Shown: one piece after another, positions 51,001-59,462 of the stretch
Layout of the letters: each line of letters begins with the position of its first letter
How positions within the stretch are numbered: the first letter of the stretch is position 1
Assembly (NCBI GenBank): GCA_002753225.1
Contig: PDZS01000009.1
Location: forward strand, 62,001-126,000
Length of the DNA: 64,000 bases
Origin: Deltaproteobacteria bacterium YD0425bin51
GTDB lineage: Bacteria > Desulfobacterota > Desulfobacteria > Desulfobacterales > YD0425bin51
Reading direction: 5' to 3'
Made by a program: the position numbers and the translations under genes
Notes under the pieces: model-generated
The model's database searches: none
What the model saw: only the letters and a program-made list of their open reading frames with translations
What the model was told of the DNA's origin: nothing

Positions 51001-53719
51001 TTCGATGGTTATTTGTATCTACCACATATATATTACCTGAATTGTCTATTTTCCCTATTCTTGGGTTATTAAGCATAGCTATTGTAGCTGGACCTCCATC
51101 ACCACCGTATCCTGCAGTACCATTTCCCGCTACTGTAGTAATTATACCCATTGAATCAACTTTCCTGATTCGATGGTTATTTAAATCAGCTATATATAAA
51201 TCACCTTTGGGGTCCACAGATGTTCCTTGTGGAAAATTAAGCATAGCTCCTGTTGCAAATCCTCCATCTCCACTATAACCAGCTGCTCCATTTCCAGCTG
51301 CTACTGAAATAATATTACTCTTATTTTTAACTGCTGTGCCGTCACCCTTAAATAATGATTTATACCAAAACGGATGATAATGGTGAGAAGAAATCGTCCA
51401 ACCTCTACCAATGGTATCATTTTTATGTTGATCAATATAAATAGTCTTATTTTGCCAAAGAACTATCTCTTGGCGTGCTGTAATATTACTAGCACTGCAT
51501 ACGGATGAAATACAACCAGCTTTAGCAAATGATTGCTCAAATTCATTTGGATTATAATAAACAGAATTATAGACAAAGCCTATTTTTATTAATGCTCTTA
51601 CTGGGTCTTTAACCAACCTTCCATTATAATCTTTACCGTCCCATATAAATTGGACTTTCTGATTTGGCAGAGGATTAATAATTTTTTCGTAATTTATTCC
51701 ATATAATTTTAATTGAACGATAATACTTTTTAATTCAGATGGAATTGTTTCTCCGCTGGCCGGAACATCAATTTTATATTTATATCCAGGTGTTCTATCA
51801 CTTGAATAATGAAGCGTTAAATCTGTTCCAGCAATTGGGATATCTTCGTGAAAAGTTCTGTTTCTTTCTTCAACAAATGAGTTGATAACTGTTTTACAAT
51901 CTTTAATATCATCTTTTAACTGGTCTATTTTTGGATCGCTTTCTGGATTAGGAGCAATTGCACCAGACGGAGGACCATATGGCCAATTATAATCCCATGG
52001 CGTGAAATGATTTACTTCTACCCTCCAAAATGTTGAACCAGGCTTATATCTTGTTTTGTCATTTAATCCCTTTACTTCGTCATCAAATAAACCGTTATTA
52101 TTAAGATCATCAGGCTGATTATCACCATTTTTATCTAATGCATCTACATTTCCATCGCCATTTGTATCTAATAGCTTAACTACTAAACCATTATTAGATG
52201 GAATCCACACACCTTTATTTCTATCATAGTAGCCTGCTGGAACAATCTCTCCTACTTTAAAGCCTAAAAAATTATCAACCCATGTAATTACAGGCTTATC
52301 AAATTTAACCCTTTCTGCGCCATCAACTTTAAGTTCAACACAATAAGTAAAGCCTGAATTAGGGGGTAATTCAGCAGGCATTGATTCAGGCGTTGTAAAT
52401 TCTGTTGCACGTGTAACTATTGTGCTAAGTTCTTTAATTACCTTACCATCCTTATCAACAGCATAAGCTTTATTATCTCCTCTAAATACCATTGTCATTG
52501 ATCTTAGACCAAATTCATCTCTAACATCAGTACTCTTATGCGTAGCTATTGTACTTGGATTCCCATCAAAAGTTATTTTTGTTATAGCCTGATCTTCTTC
52601 AATCATTTTAACAGTTTCAATTGTTGCTATATCTGTCCATCGAACATTAACTTGTCTATTAGATGTTATAAATCCATTTTTGATATAATTAAGCGTTATT
52701 ATTCCTCCACCTTCAACAGGTATGGAAAAACGACCATTCATATCACTATATACAGTTCCATATTCTGGATTATTTAAAACAGTAACAGATACACCTTCTA
52801 TAGGCGTTTGGTCTATGTTCCTTACTATTCCTGTTATTATTGAAAAACGTTTTGAATCATAGGACTTTATTGTTGCATCTTCAGGAATCAACCCCTCATA
52901 ATCTTTCCCAAAAGACCCCTCAGGCAAAGGTTCTGGATTACCTCTAACTTTTACAGTCATTTGCGATGAAGCATTTCCTGCCAATCCAATTGCAGCAATA
53001 TTATATACAGTAGTGTTTGCAGGAGTTACTGGAATTGACCCGTTCAATGGTACATAGCCTATACCATTATCAATGTATACAGTATGCGTATCTGTTGTAA
53101 CCCAAGAAAGTGTGGCTGATTTGCCTTCATCAATATTTATTACAGAAGTGGTCATCTTTATAGTAGGAGGTTTAATAACATTTACCGTAATATTTGCTGA
53201 AGATGTTCCCCCTGCTCCTGTGACTTTTATTGTATATATTGTCTTATCTTTAGGAGAAACTGTAATTGACCCATTTACTGCTACATCGCCTATACCCTGA
53301 TCTATAGTTGCGTTTGTTGCATCTTTTGAATTCCATGATAAAGTACTCGAATTACCAATCTGAATATTATTAGGATTTGCTATGAAAGTTACTGTTGGTT
53401 CTGGATAATTTACATTGATAGTTATGCTTGCATTGGAAAAAACACCATCTTTTCCTGTAACAATTATTGTGTATGTAGTCGTTTGGGTTGGTGAAACAAC
53501 AATAGAACCATTTACTGAGACTTTACCTACGCCTTGATCAATGCTTGCACTTATCCCATTTGTTGATGTCCAAGATAATTTCGTTGATTGCCCTAATATA
53601 ATAGATTCAGGCTGTGCATTAATTGTTACTGTTGGTTTACAACCAATTGTACTAATTGGCAGTATGACCATCATAACAACGATAAGCCAATGAAATAAAA
53701 AATATCTCCTTTTTATAAT
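48098..53719 (-). CDS. Rhs/YD-repeat lipoprotein with Ig-like and NHL repeats (probably decayed toxin carrier)
   Basis: The open frame from ATG 53674 encodes 1858 residues, but the best signal peptide lies further upstream in frame: from an ATT at 53719 with AAGGAAAAGG before it, KRRYFLFHWLIVVMMVILPI then STIGC, an ideal lipobox. No ATG/GTG/TTG exists there, so the start codon is either a rare ATT or a lost ATG. Domains (numbered from ATG 53674): three Ig-like units (1-245), a carboxypeptidase-regulatory-like fold (270-350), a calcium-binding DTNGDGNVD stretch (about 500-540), about six NHL repeats (790-1115, AGNGTAGYGGDGGPA and NHRIRKVDS), and YD repeats (1115-1858, YDPLGRRIAKK-like end). 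It stops at KLIAIFRP, before the usual Rhs core end. Confidence 0.8.
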   Translation of the reverse strand: MIKRRYFLFHWLIVVMMVILPISTIGCKPTVTINAQPESIILGQSTKLSWTSTNGISASIDQGVGKVSVNGSIVVSPTQTTTYTIIVTGKDGVFSNASITINVNYPEPTVTFIANPNNIQIGNSSTLSWNSKDATNATIDQGIGDVAVNGSITVSPKDKTIYTIKVTGAGGTSSANITVNVIKPPTIKMTTSVINIDEGKSATLSWVTTDTHTVYIDNGIGYVPLNGSIPVTPANTTVYNIAAIGLAGNASSQMTVKVRGNPEPLPEGSFGKDYEGLIPEDATIKSYDSKRFSIITGIVRNIDQTPIEGVSVTVLNNPEYGTVYSDMNGRFSIPVEGGGIITLNYIKNGFITSNRQVNVRWTDIATIETVKMIEEDQAITKITFDGNPSTIATHKSTDVRDEFGLRSMTMVFRGDNKAYAVDKDGKVIKELSTIVTRATEFTTPESMPAELPPNSGFTYCVELKVDGAERVKFDKPVITWVDNFLGFKVGEIVPAGYYDRNKGVWIPSNNGLVVKLLDTNGDGNVDALDKNGDNQPDDLNNNGLFDDEVKGLNDKTRYKPGSTFWRVEVNHFTPWDYNWPYGPPSGAIAPNPESDPKIDQLKDDIKDCKTVINSFVEERNRTFHEDIPIAGTDLTLHYSSDRTPGYKYKIDVPASGETIPSELKSIIVQLKLYGINYEKIINPLPNQKVQFIWDGKDYNGRLVKDPVRALIKIGFVYNSVYYNPNEFEQSFAKAGCISSVCSASNITARQEIVLWQNKTIYIDQHKNDTIGRGWTISSHHYHPFWYKSLFKGDGTAVKNKSNIISVAAGNGAAGYSGDGGFATGAMLNFPQGTSVDPKGDLYIADLNNHRIRKVDSMGIITTVAGNGTAGYGGDGGPATIAMLNNPRIGKIDNSGNIYVVDTNNHRIRKVDSKGIITTVAGNGTVGYGGDGSSAINANLSYPRDVAIDASGNLYIADHDNQRIRKVDSNGIIITVAGNGSAGYSGDGGAAIDAKLNNPEKIAVDGLGNLYIADITNNRIRKVDNKGIISTFAGNGNFGYNADYCLATKASLALPHGIAVDYIGNLYIADRENHRIRKVDTNGIITTVKILAGNGDNAQLSYPFDVAVDPIGNLYISEYTLQSNCIRKVSTLDNIASNEFIEENFIHTFYSDGRHDRTIDLNTGVILRWFGYDQSRRLISITDQFGNKITIQRNSEIPTAIISPDGVTTELSIDTANHLKSIKYPDGSFYNFEYNQDGLMTLEVDGNGNRFFHKYDALGRITDVIDEEGGQWRYTSEIDKNGDILSKVITGEENLTTYFDHTDLIGNFTSTIIDAAGGETIFWQSPDGLISNKSLSCGMNFVFKYYIDSQYKLKYLKEIKEVTPSGLTNIILKNKIYEDIDLNTTPDKITEKITLNNKTTSFIQDTLQAQKSITSPEGRTIAMLYEPSNLLVKSLSIPGFYKTIYNYDSKGRITSINKNTRSLNFSYDNQGNIATIIDPKKLTTSYKYDLMGRITDVNRPDNSVIRFSYDKNGNISVLTNPSEVNHSFMFNKTNYPESYKTPLSGNYTYKYNKDRQLIQTILPSGKEIINVYDKTNLIQTKTPEGNIDFEYLCNSKVKSVLKNSESISYEYDGKLLISEILVGTINQSLSYTYNNDFNITSFTYAGNSISYSYDKDGLLIGIGDFMISRDTGNGLPKTVNSSNLSLSRSFNGYGEIDQESFTVAKQNLVSWNLTRDDSGKIITKAETIGSLTSNYSYTYDSMGRLLTVTKDSNLIEEYHYNKNGSRVYDKTILRNLSERAMNYSEEDHLLTAGTDTTYQYDVDGFLNTKTQDGKTTFYNYCSQGELLSVKLPDNKIIEYIHDPLGRRIAKKIDGVITEKYLWQGLTKLIAIFRP

Positions 53720-53771
53720 AGCCTTTTCCTTAAATAATTTTTCAACTTATTATGTTTTATCTCAACAACCA

Positions 53772-54035
53772 TTATAAAATTTTATACAAATATATATCTA
53801 TAATTCTATCAAAATGCGTTCTGTTTAATGTCCCTATGCAAAGATTTTCAACAATTGCAGTAGCTGCAATAAAGATATCTCTGTAATCTATTAGCCCTTT
53901 TTTTCCTTTAAATCTTTATATATTATTGATGATTTATTTCGTTCCCTAATTTTCCGCAATAAAGATTTTTTTATCTTCTTTTCTTAAAAAATCTATTATC
54001 ACTGAAGTATCTGCTAAAACTCCTGAATTTCCCAT
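53772..54035 (-). pseudogene. Broken PIN-domain (VapC-like) toxin
   Basis: ATG 54035-54033 overlaps the antitoxin stop (TAATG). It encodes GVLADTSVIIDFLRKEDKK and meets a TAG at 53948-53946. In another frame the C-terminal part of a PIN domain remains: GLIDYRDIFIAATAIVENLC then IGTLNRTHFDRIIDI, ending at a TAA at 53774-53772. Together about 85 of the expected 130-135 codons persist with a frame break and a missing middle, so the toxin is inactive. Confidence 0.75.
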
Positions 54036-54265
54036 TATTTTATCTTGATCTCATCTTCTGAAATATCCCATCTGGAAATCGATACAAAATCATTTTTCCA
54101 ATCTTCTTCAGGGACAGTATTATTAGAAATAGGCTTCATTTCTATCGGTACTATAATAACTTCAACTTCACGAAAACTAAAAATTTTTGGAATTTCTACT
54201 GAAAGCCTGTTGCCATAAATTGTGCTATATAACCTCAAACTATTAATTTCTTGAATTTGTTTCAT
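54035..54265 (-). CDS. Antitoxin-like protein paired with a broken PIN toxin
   Basis: This 76-residue protein starts MKQIQEINSLRLYSTIYGNR, followed by LSVEIPKIFSFREVEVIIVP and an acidic, tryptophan-containing tail (DWKNDFVSISRWDISEDEIK). The order of a small beta domain and an acidic tail that ends right at the toxin ATG is typical of VapB-type antitoxins. The open frame extends upstream to 54379, but the first 38 codons (SCSGCACSLYSK) look unlike the rest, so the internal ATG at 54265 is preferred. The stop overlaps the toxin start. Confidence 0.65.
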   Translation of the reverse strand: MKQIQEINSLRLYSTIYGNRLSVEIPKIFSFREVEVIIVPIEMKPISNNTVPEEDWKNDFVSISRWDISEDEIKIK

Positions 54266-54378
54266 ATAATTCTCTCTGCTCCACAATTCCTCAATTTTCC
54301 ATTGATGCGTATAATCAAAGTACCCCATATCCCATACCTTAGAATAAAGGCTACAAGCACATCCACTACAACTCTTCA

Positions 54379-55554
54379 TTATCCATTTCCATATTTTTTA
54401 CTGTAAACAGTATCAATTTCAAGTTTTTGGATATCTGTTGTTGTTTCCCCTCTTGCACTTTTAACAGAGTCAATACCTCGACCTACTATTCCTTTTCTGG
54501 AAGCATATGACATGGCTGTTTCCTGAGTAATTAAGCCATTTTCATACAATCCTATGATATAATCGTCAAAAGTTGTCATTCCAAATGCTTTGCTCGCCTG
54601 CATAATCTCATAATAAGTTTTGCCTTCAGATTCGCCGTTTAATATTGAATCTTTTACTCGCAAGTTTGAGCCAAGTATTTCAAATGCAGCAACACGGCCT
54701 CCTCCAACTTTAGGTAAAAGTCTCTGGCAGACAATCCATCTTATTGTGTCAGCAAGCCTGAGTCTAATCTGTTTTTCTTCTTCGATACTGAACATACCTA
54801 AAATACGATTAATAGCTTGCCCAGCGTCAACAGTATGTAATGTCGATAGAACTAAATGCCCGGTTTCAGCAGCACTAAGTCCAATTTCAACAGTTTCTCT
54901 ATCTCGCATTTCTCCAACCAGAATAACCTTTGGCGCTTGTCTCAGTGCTGCTCTTAATCCGCTTGCAAAAGCATCATAATCTTTTCCGAGTTCTCTTTGA
55001 TTAAATGTCGATTTTTTATGCGGATGTTGATATTCAACAGGATCTTCAAGGGTTACAACATGCACAGATTTTGTTGCATTAATTTCATCTAAAACACCAG
55101 CAAGAGAGGTTGATTTTCCAGAGCCCGTTGCTCCTGTTACAAATATAATCCCATTTTTTTCCAAAGACATTTTTTGAAAAGCTGGAGGCAGGTTTAAATC
55201 TTTAATGGTTGGAATTTTGGTCTCAAGTTTTCTAAGAACTATTGAATATCTTCCTAATTGTGAAAAAATATTAACACGAAACCGGGCTTTTCCAGCAAGA
55301 GCATAAGAAGAGTCACAAGAACCTTCTGTTAAAAGTATATTTGTTAGCCTTCTATCATTATTGATTAAATTCATACTAAAAATTTCTGTTTGAAAAGGGG
55401 TAAGAGATTTAAAAGGAGGGTCTAAATCAACTGGAGCTAACTCTCCAGAGCTTTCAACCTGAAAAGGCTTACCAACAGTAATATTTAGATCAGACACATT
55501 TTTGTATGAATCAAGCATACGTGTCAGTATATAATCTATTTCTTGTTTTCTCAT
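54379..55554 (-). CDS. PilT-family type IV pilus ATPase (PilU-like)
   Basis: This 391-residue retraction-type ATPase has the N-terminal PAS-like region with LNITVGKPFQVESSGELAPV, Walker A GATGSGKST, the Asp box (VVTLEDPVEYQH), Walker B in APKVILVGEMRDRETVE and the His box (GHLVLSTLHTVDAGQAI). It pairs with the PilT paralogue upstream after 28 bp. Compared with PilT, it has a longer N-terminus and C-terminal extension, as in PilU proteins that cooperate with PilT. It powers pilus retraction at the inner membrane. Confidence 0.9.
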   Translation of the reverse strand: MRKQEIDYILTRMLDSYKNVSDLNITVGKPFQVESSGELAPVDLDPPFKSLTPFQTEIFSMNLINNDRRLTNILLTEGSCDSSYALAGKARFRVNIFSQLGRYSIVLRKLETKIPTIKDLNLPPAFQKMSLEKNGIIFVTGATGSGKSTSLAGVLDEINATKSVHVVTLEDPVEYQHPHKKSTFNQRELGKDYDAFASGLRAALRQAPKVILVGEMRDRETVEIGLSAAETGHLVLSTLHTVDAGQAINRILGMFSIEEEKQIRLRLADTIRWIVCQRLLPKVGGGRVAAFEILGSNLRVKDSILNGESEGKTYYEIMQASKAFGMTTFDDYIIGLYENGLITQETAMSYASRKGIVGRGIDSVKSARGETTTDIQKLEIDTVYSKKYGNG

Positions 55555-55582
55555 ATTTCACCACCTTGCAAAGTCTTATTTC

Positions 55583-56665
55583 TTAGGCGTCTGTAAAATC
55601 AACAGGAGCAGATTTAAGTAATGGTCTAAAACGTGATTTATCGTTTGCCTTCATGTATGCTTCTTCTCCTGCAATCCATCCTTTATTGTAAAGCTCCATG
55701 ATAGCATCGTCTAAAAGCTGCATCCCATAACGTTTTCCAGTCTGAACCATTGAAGGAATCTGATGTGTTTTTGCTTCTCTTATCAAATTTCGTACTGCCG
55801 GATTTGCAATGAGTATTTCTAATGCTACACATCTCCCTTTTTTATCTATTCTCTTGAAAAGAACTTGAGCAATAACAGCGCGAAGACCATCAGATAAAGT
55901 TGAGCGAATTTGAGCCTGTTCATTTGCAGGAAATACTTCTATAACTCTATCTACAGTTTTTGCAGCGCTTGAAGTATGCAATGTTCCAAAGACTAAGTGA
56001 CCTGTTGAAGATGCTTCAATAGCAAGTCTAATAGTTTCCAAATCTCTCATTTCACCAACTAATATTATATCAGGATCTTCACGAAGAGCGCCTCTTAATG
56101 CTGCATTAAAGCTTCGGGTATGTAATCCAACTTCTCTGTGGTTAACTATACATCCTTGACTTTGATGAACAAATTCAATAGGGTCCTCAACAGTTATTAT
56201 GTGATCTTTTCTGTTTTTATTTGCAGTATCAATAATTGCAGCAAGAGTTGTAGATTTACCGCTACCTGTTGGTCCTGTTACCAAAACCAATCCTCTTGGC
56301 AGCATGGATAATTTAGATACAACTTGAGGAAGTCCTAATTCTTCAGAAGTTTTAATTACTGATGGGATTTCTCTGAATACTGCACCAACGCCATTTTTCT
56401 GCATAAAAAAATTTGCTCTGTATCTTGCAAGACCAGGGATTTCATATCCAAAGTCAACGTCACCTGTTTCTTCAAATGTTTTAACTTTTTGTTCAGGAGC
56501 AATCTCATAGAGCATTCCTCTAAGTTCATCATTGTCCAAAATTTTATATTTGACTCGTTCTATCTCCCCTCTAATTCTTAAACCTGGGGGTTGACCTGAA
56601 ACTAAATGTAAATCCGATGCGCCTTGATCGTGCATTAATTTAAAAAAAGCATCAATTTTTGCCAT
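55583..56665 (-). CDS. pilT: Twitching motility ATPase PilT
   Basis: This 360-residue protein is a canonical PilT. It shows GASDLHLVSGQPPGLRIRGE at the N-terminus, Walker A GPTGSGKST, Asp box (IITVEDPIEFVHQSQ), Walker B (DPDIILVGEMRDLETIRLA), His box (GHLVFGTLHTSSAAKTVDR) and a C-terminal AIRLAK-like region in EEAYMKANDKSRF. It drives depolymerisation of type IV pili for twitching. The two neighbouring ATPase genes and YggT lie close together on the same strand. Pilin and assembly genes are outside the window. Confidence 0.95.
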   Translation of the reverse strand: MAKIDAFFKLMHDQGASDLHLVSGQPPGLRIRGEIERVKYKILDNDELRGMLYEIAPEQKVKTFEETGDVDFGYEIPGLARYRANFFMQKNGVGAVFREIPSVIKTSEELGLPQVVSKLSMLPRGLVLVTGPTGSGKSTTLAAIIDTANKNRKDHIITVEDPIEFVHQSQGCIVNHREVGLHTRSFNAALRGALREDPDIILVGEMRDLETIRLAIEASSTGHLVFGTLHTSSAAKTVDRVIEVFPANEQAQIRSTLSDGLRAVIAQVLFKRIDKKGRCVALEILIANPAVRNLIREAKTHQIPSMVQTGKRYGMQLLDDAIMELYNKGWIAGEEAYMKANDKSRFRPLLKSAPVDFTDA

Positions 56666-56695
56666 CTATAAAACTCCTCAAATTAAAGGTTTATA

Positions 56696-56995
56696 TTATT
56701 GAAGCATTAGTCCTAGTCTATAGAGACTATTTACTGCAAATGTCTGTATGAAAACTATTACAAGAATCACAATAATTGGTGAGAAATCAATACCTCCAAA
56801 ATATAAGGGAATCTTTTTTCTAATATTATATAAAATTGGTTCTGTGACATTATTAATAAAACGGACAACTGGATTATAAGGATCTGGGTTAACCCAAGAT
56901 AATACTGCTCTTGCAACAACAATCCACATAAAAAACATAAGTACATAGTCAAGAACTTTAGCAACAGCCATAAGTAAATTACCAATAATAAACAT
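56696..56995 (-). CDS. YggT family membrane protein
   Basis: This 99-residue protein is a single YggT domain: two membrane helices (about residues 7-30 and 71-92) around a conserved loop with VARAVLSWVNPDPYNPVVRF, INNVTEPILYNIRKKIP and GGIDFSPIIVILVI. Such proteins are linked to osmotic stress and cell division in other bacteria, often near proC or the division genes. Here it precedes pilT by 30 bp, so co-expression is likely. Function is otherwise unknown. Confidence 0.9.
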   Translation of the reverse strand: MFIIGNLLMAVAKVLDYVLMFFMWIVVARAVLSWVNPDPYNPVVRFINNVTEPILYNIRKKIPLYFGGIDFSPIIVILVIVFIQTFAVNSLYRLGLMLQ

Positions 56996-57013
56996 TTCAT
57001 TACCTCATAAAAA

Positions 57014-57838
57014 TTAGAATCCTAATTTATTTTTATCTATACCCATAGCAAGACCAAGTAGTTGAGGATAAAGAATAGCAGGAATATTTGGTACAGATTC
57101 ATCCCCTTTTAATTCTCTCTTTCGAATCATATCAAATTGAATATGACAATAAGAGCAGGCAGTGCATATATATTCTGCATCAGCTAATTTAGCATCTTCT
57201 ATCTTTTCCCTCATGAGCTTAAGAGACAAATTATTATTTTTACCCCAAAGGGGATTACCGCAGCAATCCAAGCGCTTTGACCAATCAACAGGTTTTGCGC
57301 CTGCAACTTGGATCAAATTTTCAAATATAGTAGGAGCGAGCGGGTTATCAAATTTTACTATTTTCCCAGGACGAAGTGCATGGCATCCATAATGGGCAGC
57401 AATTTTCATATTTGTTAATGGATATTTTACATGTTTTTTTATTACATCTATACCAACATTATTTGAAAGCACATACAGCAAATGTTTAATCTTTATATCA
57501 TCTTCCCACCTTAATCCCTCTTTAGATAATATCAAATTTATTTCATTTTTAAGGTCCTTGCTTCCCTGCAGCATATAATTACTATGCATTAAATTTCCAT
57601 AACAACATTTACAAGGAGTTAAAATATCAAGGTTTTCTCTTCTTGCTAAAGCTATATTTCTAGCAGTTGATAATATTGATGCTTTTGTGCTTAAATGTCT
57701 TACAGGATAACCGCAGCAATTAAATTCTTCAATATCTACAAGTTCAACTCCTAATTTGTTTAAAACAACTTTTGTAGATAGTTCATATTCGGGTAAATCC
57801 TTTGGAATTCTGCAACCTTTAAAAAAAGCAAATTTCAT
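57014..57838 (-). CDS. HdrB/GlpC-type CCG-domain protein
   Basis: This 274-residue protein has two CCG cysteine-rich motifs: FNCCGYPVRHLS near residue 41, and RLDCCGNPLWGKNN plus CTACSYCHIQ in the second half. It opens MKFAFFKGCRIPKDLPEYEL. CCG domains bind a non-cubane 4Fe-4S or similar centre and mediate quinone or heterodisulfide chemistry. The gene overlaps the upstream membrane Fe-S protein gene (ATGA), so the two probably make one complex, replacing the usual single GlpC anchor subunit of GlpABC. The electron acceptor is unknown. Confidence 0.85.
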   Translation of the reverse strand: MKFAFFKGCRIPKDLPEYELSTKVVLNKLGVELVDIEEFNCCGYPVRHLSTKASILSTARNIALARRENLDILTPCKCCYGNLMHSNYMLQGSKDLKNEINLILSKEGLRWEDDIKIKHLLYVLSNNVGIDVIKKHVKYPLTNMKIAAHYGCHALRPGKIVKFDNPLAPTIFENLIQVAGAKPVDWSKRLDCCGNPLWGKNNNLSLKLMREKIEDAKLADAEYICTACSYCHIQFDMIRKRELKGDESVPNIPAILYPQLLGLAMGIDKNKLGF

Positions 57839-59454
57839 ACATTTTCCTTTACATCTTTAAACCTTATATAAGCTTTATTTCTTAATTCATAAAATATATC
57901 TGTTACTCTAATTCCTTGGGGACAATTTTCTTCACACATATAACATGTGGTACAGTTCCAAACCATTTTAGATGCCATAGCTAAATCTTTTAAGCCCATT
58001 CTAAGCAGATTCATAACCTGTTGAGGCGTCAAATCTATTTCGTTCCCATTTGAAGCTGCAACAACTGGGCATACGCTTGCACAAGTTGAACATTGAACGC
58101 ATCCATAAAAAATTTCTGGATTATCAATTAAATCAGACGGCTCATCTTTTTTCTTTTTTACAGTTTCTGCCCATTCAGATGGGCTTTTTTGTGCAATCCA
58201 ATTATGGGGTTCAAAGTAGCCTTGCTGAATCAAGGTATTTTTTGACGCTGTCCACAAATCATCTAAATTTATTCCAGAAGGGCAAACTTTAGTGCATCTG
58301 TAACAATTAGTGCAAATAAAGCTTCCTTCTGCTATTTCATTAAGTTTCTCTCTTTCGACTTTTTTCCCGCGTGATAATAACTTGATTGAAGCTAATTTTT
58401 CTGAGGGGAGAATGTTTGGATTTTGAGTTACCTGATATATTTGAGCAACACTGCAATTTTCAGTACAAACTCCACAGTGAGTGCAAGCGTCCATTCCAAT
58501 AATTCTGGACGTTACTTTATTTTTTTCTTCTTCTGCAGGCTCTAAAAGCAAATTAATAGGCGTTGATAAAATATGGAAAAATTTACTGAATGGTAAATAT
58601 GCAAGCCCTAAAAAACATGATAAAACATGAAAATACCAAAGCCATCTGTCAACACGGAAATCATTTAAAGTATTTCCAAAATGTTTAAAACTAACTGCAA
58701 AAGGATATGATATAAAAGCAGTCTCTGGCATTGAATGACAAGAAGCACAATTATCTATATGTGAGCTTTCCCCTTCTGAAAGAAGCTTTTCATCATTGAT
58801 ATTTATTTTTTCTTTAAAAACCACATGGAATTTTTTTGCCCAATAAGCTTTAAGTGGAGTAATATCATCACTTCCTGATATATAAGAAGAAACCATTTCA
58901 TCAAAAATGGGTGAAGATATAATTTTGAGTCCCTCTAATACAAAACCAGACAGCATAATAGAAAAAAGTAGGAAAATGGCAAAACTATCATGAGCATTTG
59001 TAAGTATTTTAGGTGTTTTTTTCCTTCTCAAAACAGCAATTAATACTCCAAATATCACAATTGCACCAAAAAGGTTTCTTAAAAACATAAAGGGATTTAA
59101 AGTTGAGGCATAGTTTTTAAATAAAGCTTTTGTAATCTGATTTTCAAATGCGTGCATTAAAAGGAGGAGCATAAAACCATAAAATATGCACATATGCATT
59201 ATCCATCGCCATTTATCAGCCCTTATAATTTTTATCTGTAAAACCACATCTAATATTAAAACTTTTATAATGGAAAAGATTTTCAAACTGAATATGGTTT
59301 TAAAAATACCTATAACTCCACTCTTTATCCTATCAATCATAGTGAAGCTTAATGCATCTGTGCCGATTTTGAATCTAAACCAATTTATAATTCTATATAA
59401 TGTTCCAAGAACAAAAATTGCCAAAGATATTTTGAAACTTATGGAGAAAAACAT
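57835..59454 (-). CDS. Membrane heme/Fe-S electron transfer protein (GlpC/HdrC-like fusion)
   Basis: This 539-residue protein has an N-terminal membrane part (about five helices, residues 1-190 and 265-290) like a NarI/DsrM-type cytochrome. A loop carries a c-type heme site (NCASCHSMPETA). Four cysteine blocks follow: CTHCGVCTENC, CTNCYRCTKVCPSG, CVQCSTCASVCP and CTTCYMCEENCPQG, typical of 4Fe-4S ferredoxin-type clusters. It replaces the usual GlpC and would pass electrons from glycerol-3-phosphate to the membrane. It follows GlpB by 8 bp and overlaps the CCG-domain gene. The fusion of heme and ferredoxin parts is noteworthy but seen in HdrDE/DsrMK-like systems. Confidence 0.85.
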   Translation of the reverse strand: MFFSISFKISLAIFVLGTLYRIINWFRFKIGTDALSFTMIDRIKSGVIGIFKTIFSLKIFSIIKVLILDVVLQIKIIRADKWRWIMHMCIFYGFMLLLLMHAFENQITKALFKNYASTLNPFMFLRNLFGAIVIFGVLIAVLRRKKTPKILTNAHDSFAIFLLFSIMLSGFVLEGLKIISSPIFDEMVSSYISGSDDITPLKAYWAKKFHVVFKEKININDEKLLSEGESSHIDNCASCHSMPETAFISYPFAVSFKHFGNTLNDFRVDRWLWYFHVLSCFLGLAYLPFSKFFHILSTPINLLLEPAEEEKNKVTSRIIGMDACTHCGVCTENCSVAQIYQVTQNPNILPSEKLASIKLLSRGKKVEREKLNEIAEGSFICTNCYRCTKVCPSGINLDDLWTASKNTLIQQGYFEPHNWIAQKSPSEWAETVKKKKDEPSDLIDNPEIFYGCVQCSTCASVCPVVAASNGNEIDLTPQQVMNLLRMGLKDLAMASKMVWNCTTCYMCEENCPQGIRVTDIFYELRNKAYIRFKDVKENV

Positions 59455-59462
59455 TTATTTTA

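Noticed and set aside
50913..51278. Plus-strand open frame with repeated sequence.
   Set aside because: It is the shadow of the NHL repeats in the Rhs-type gene on the other strand.
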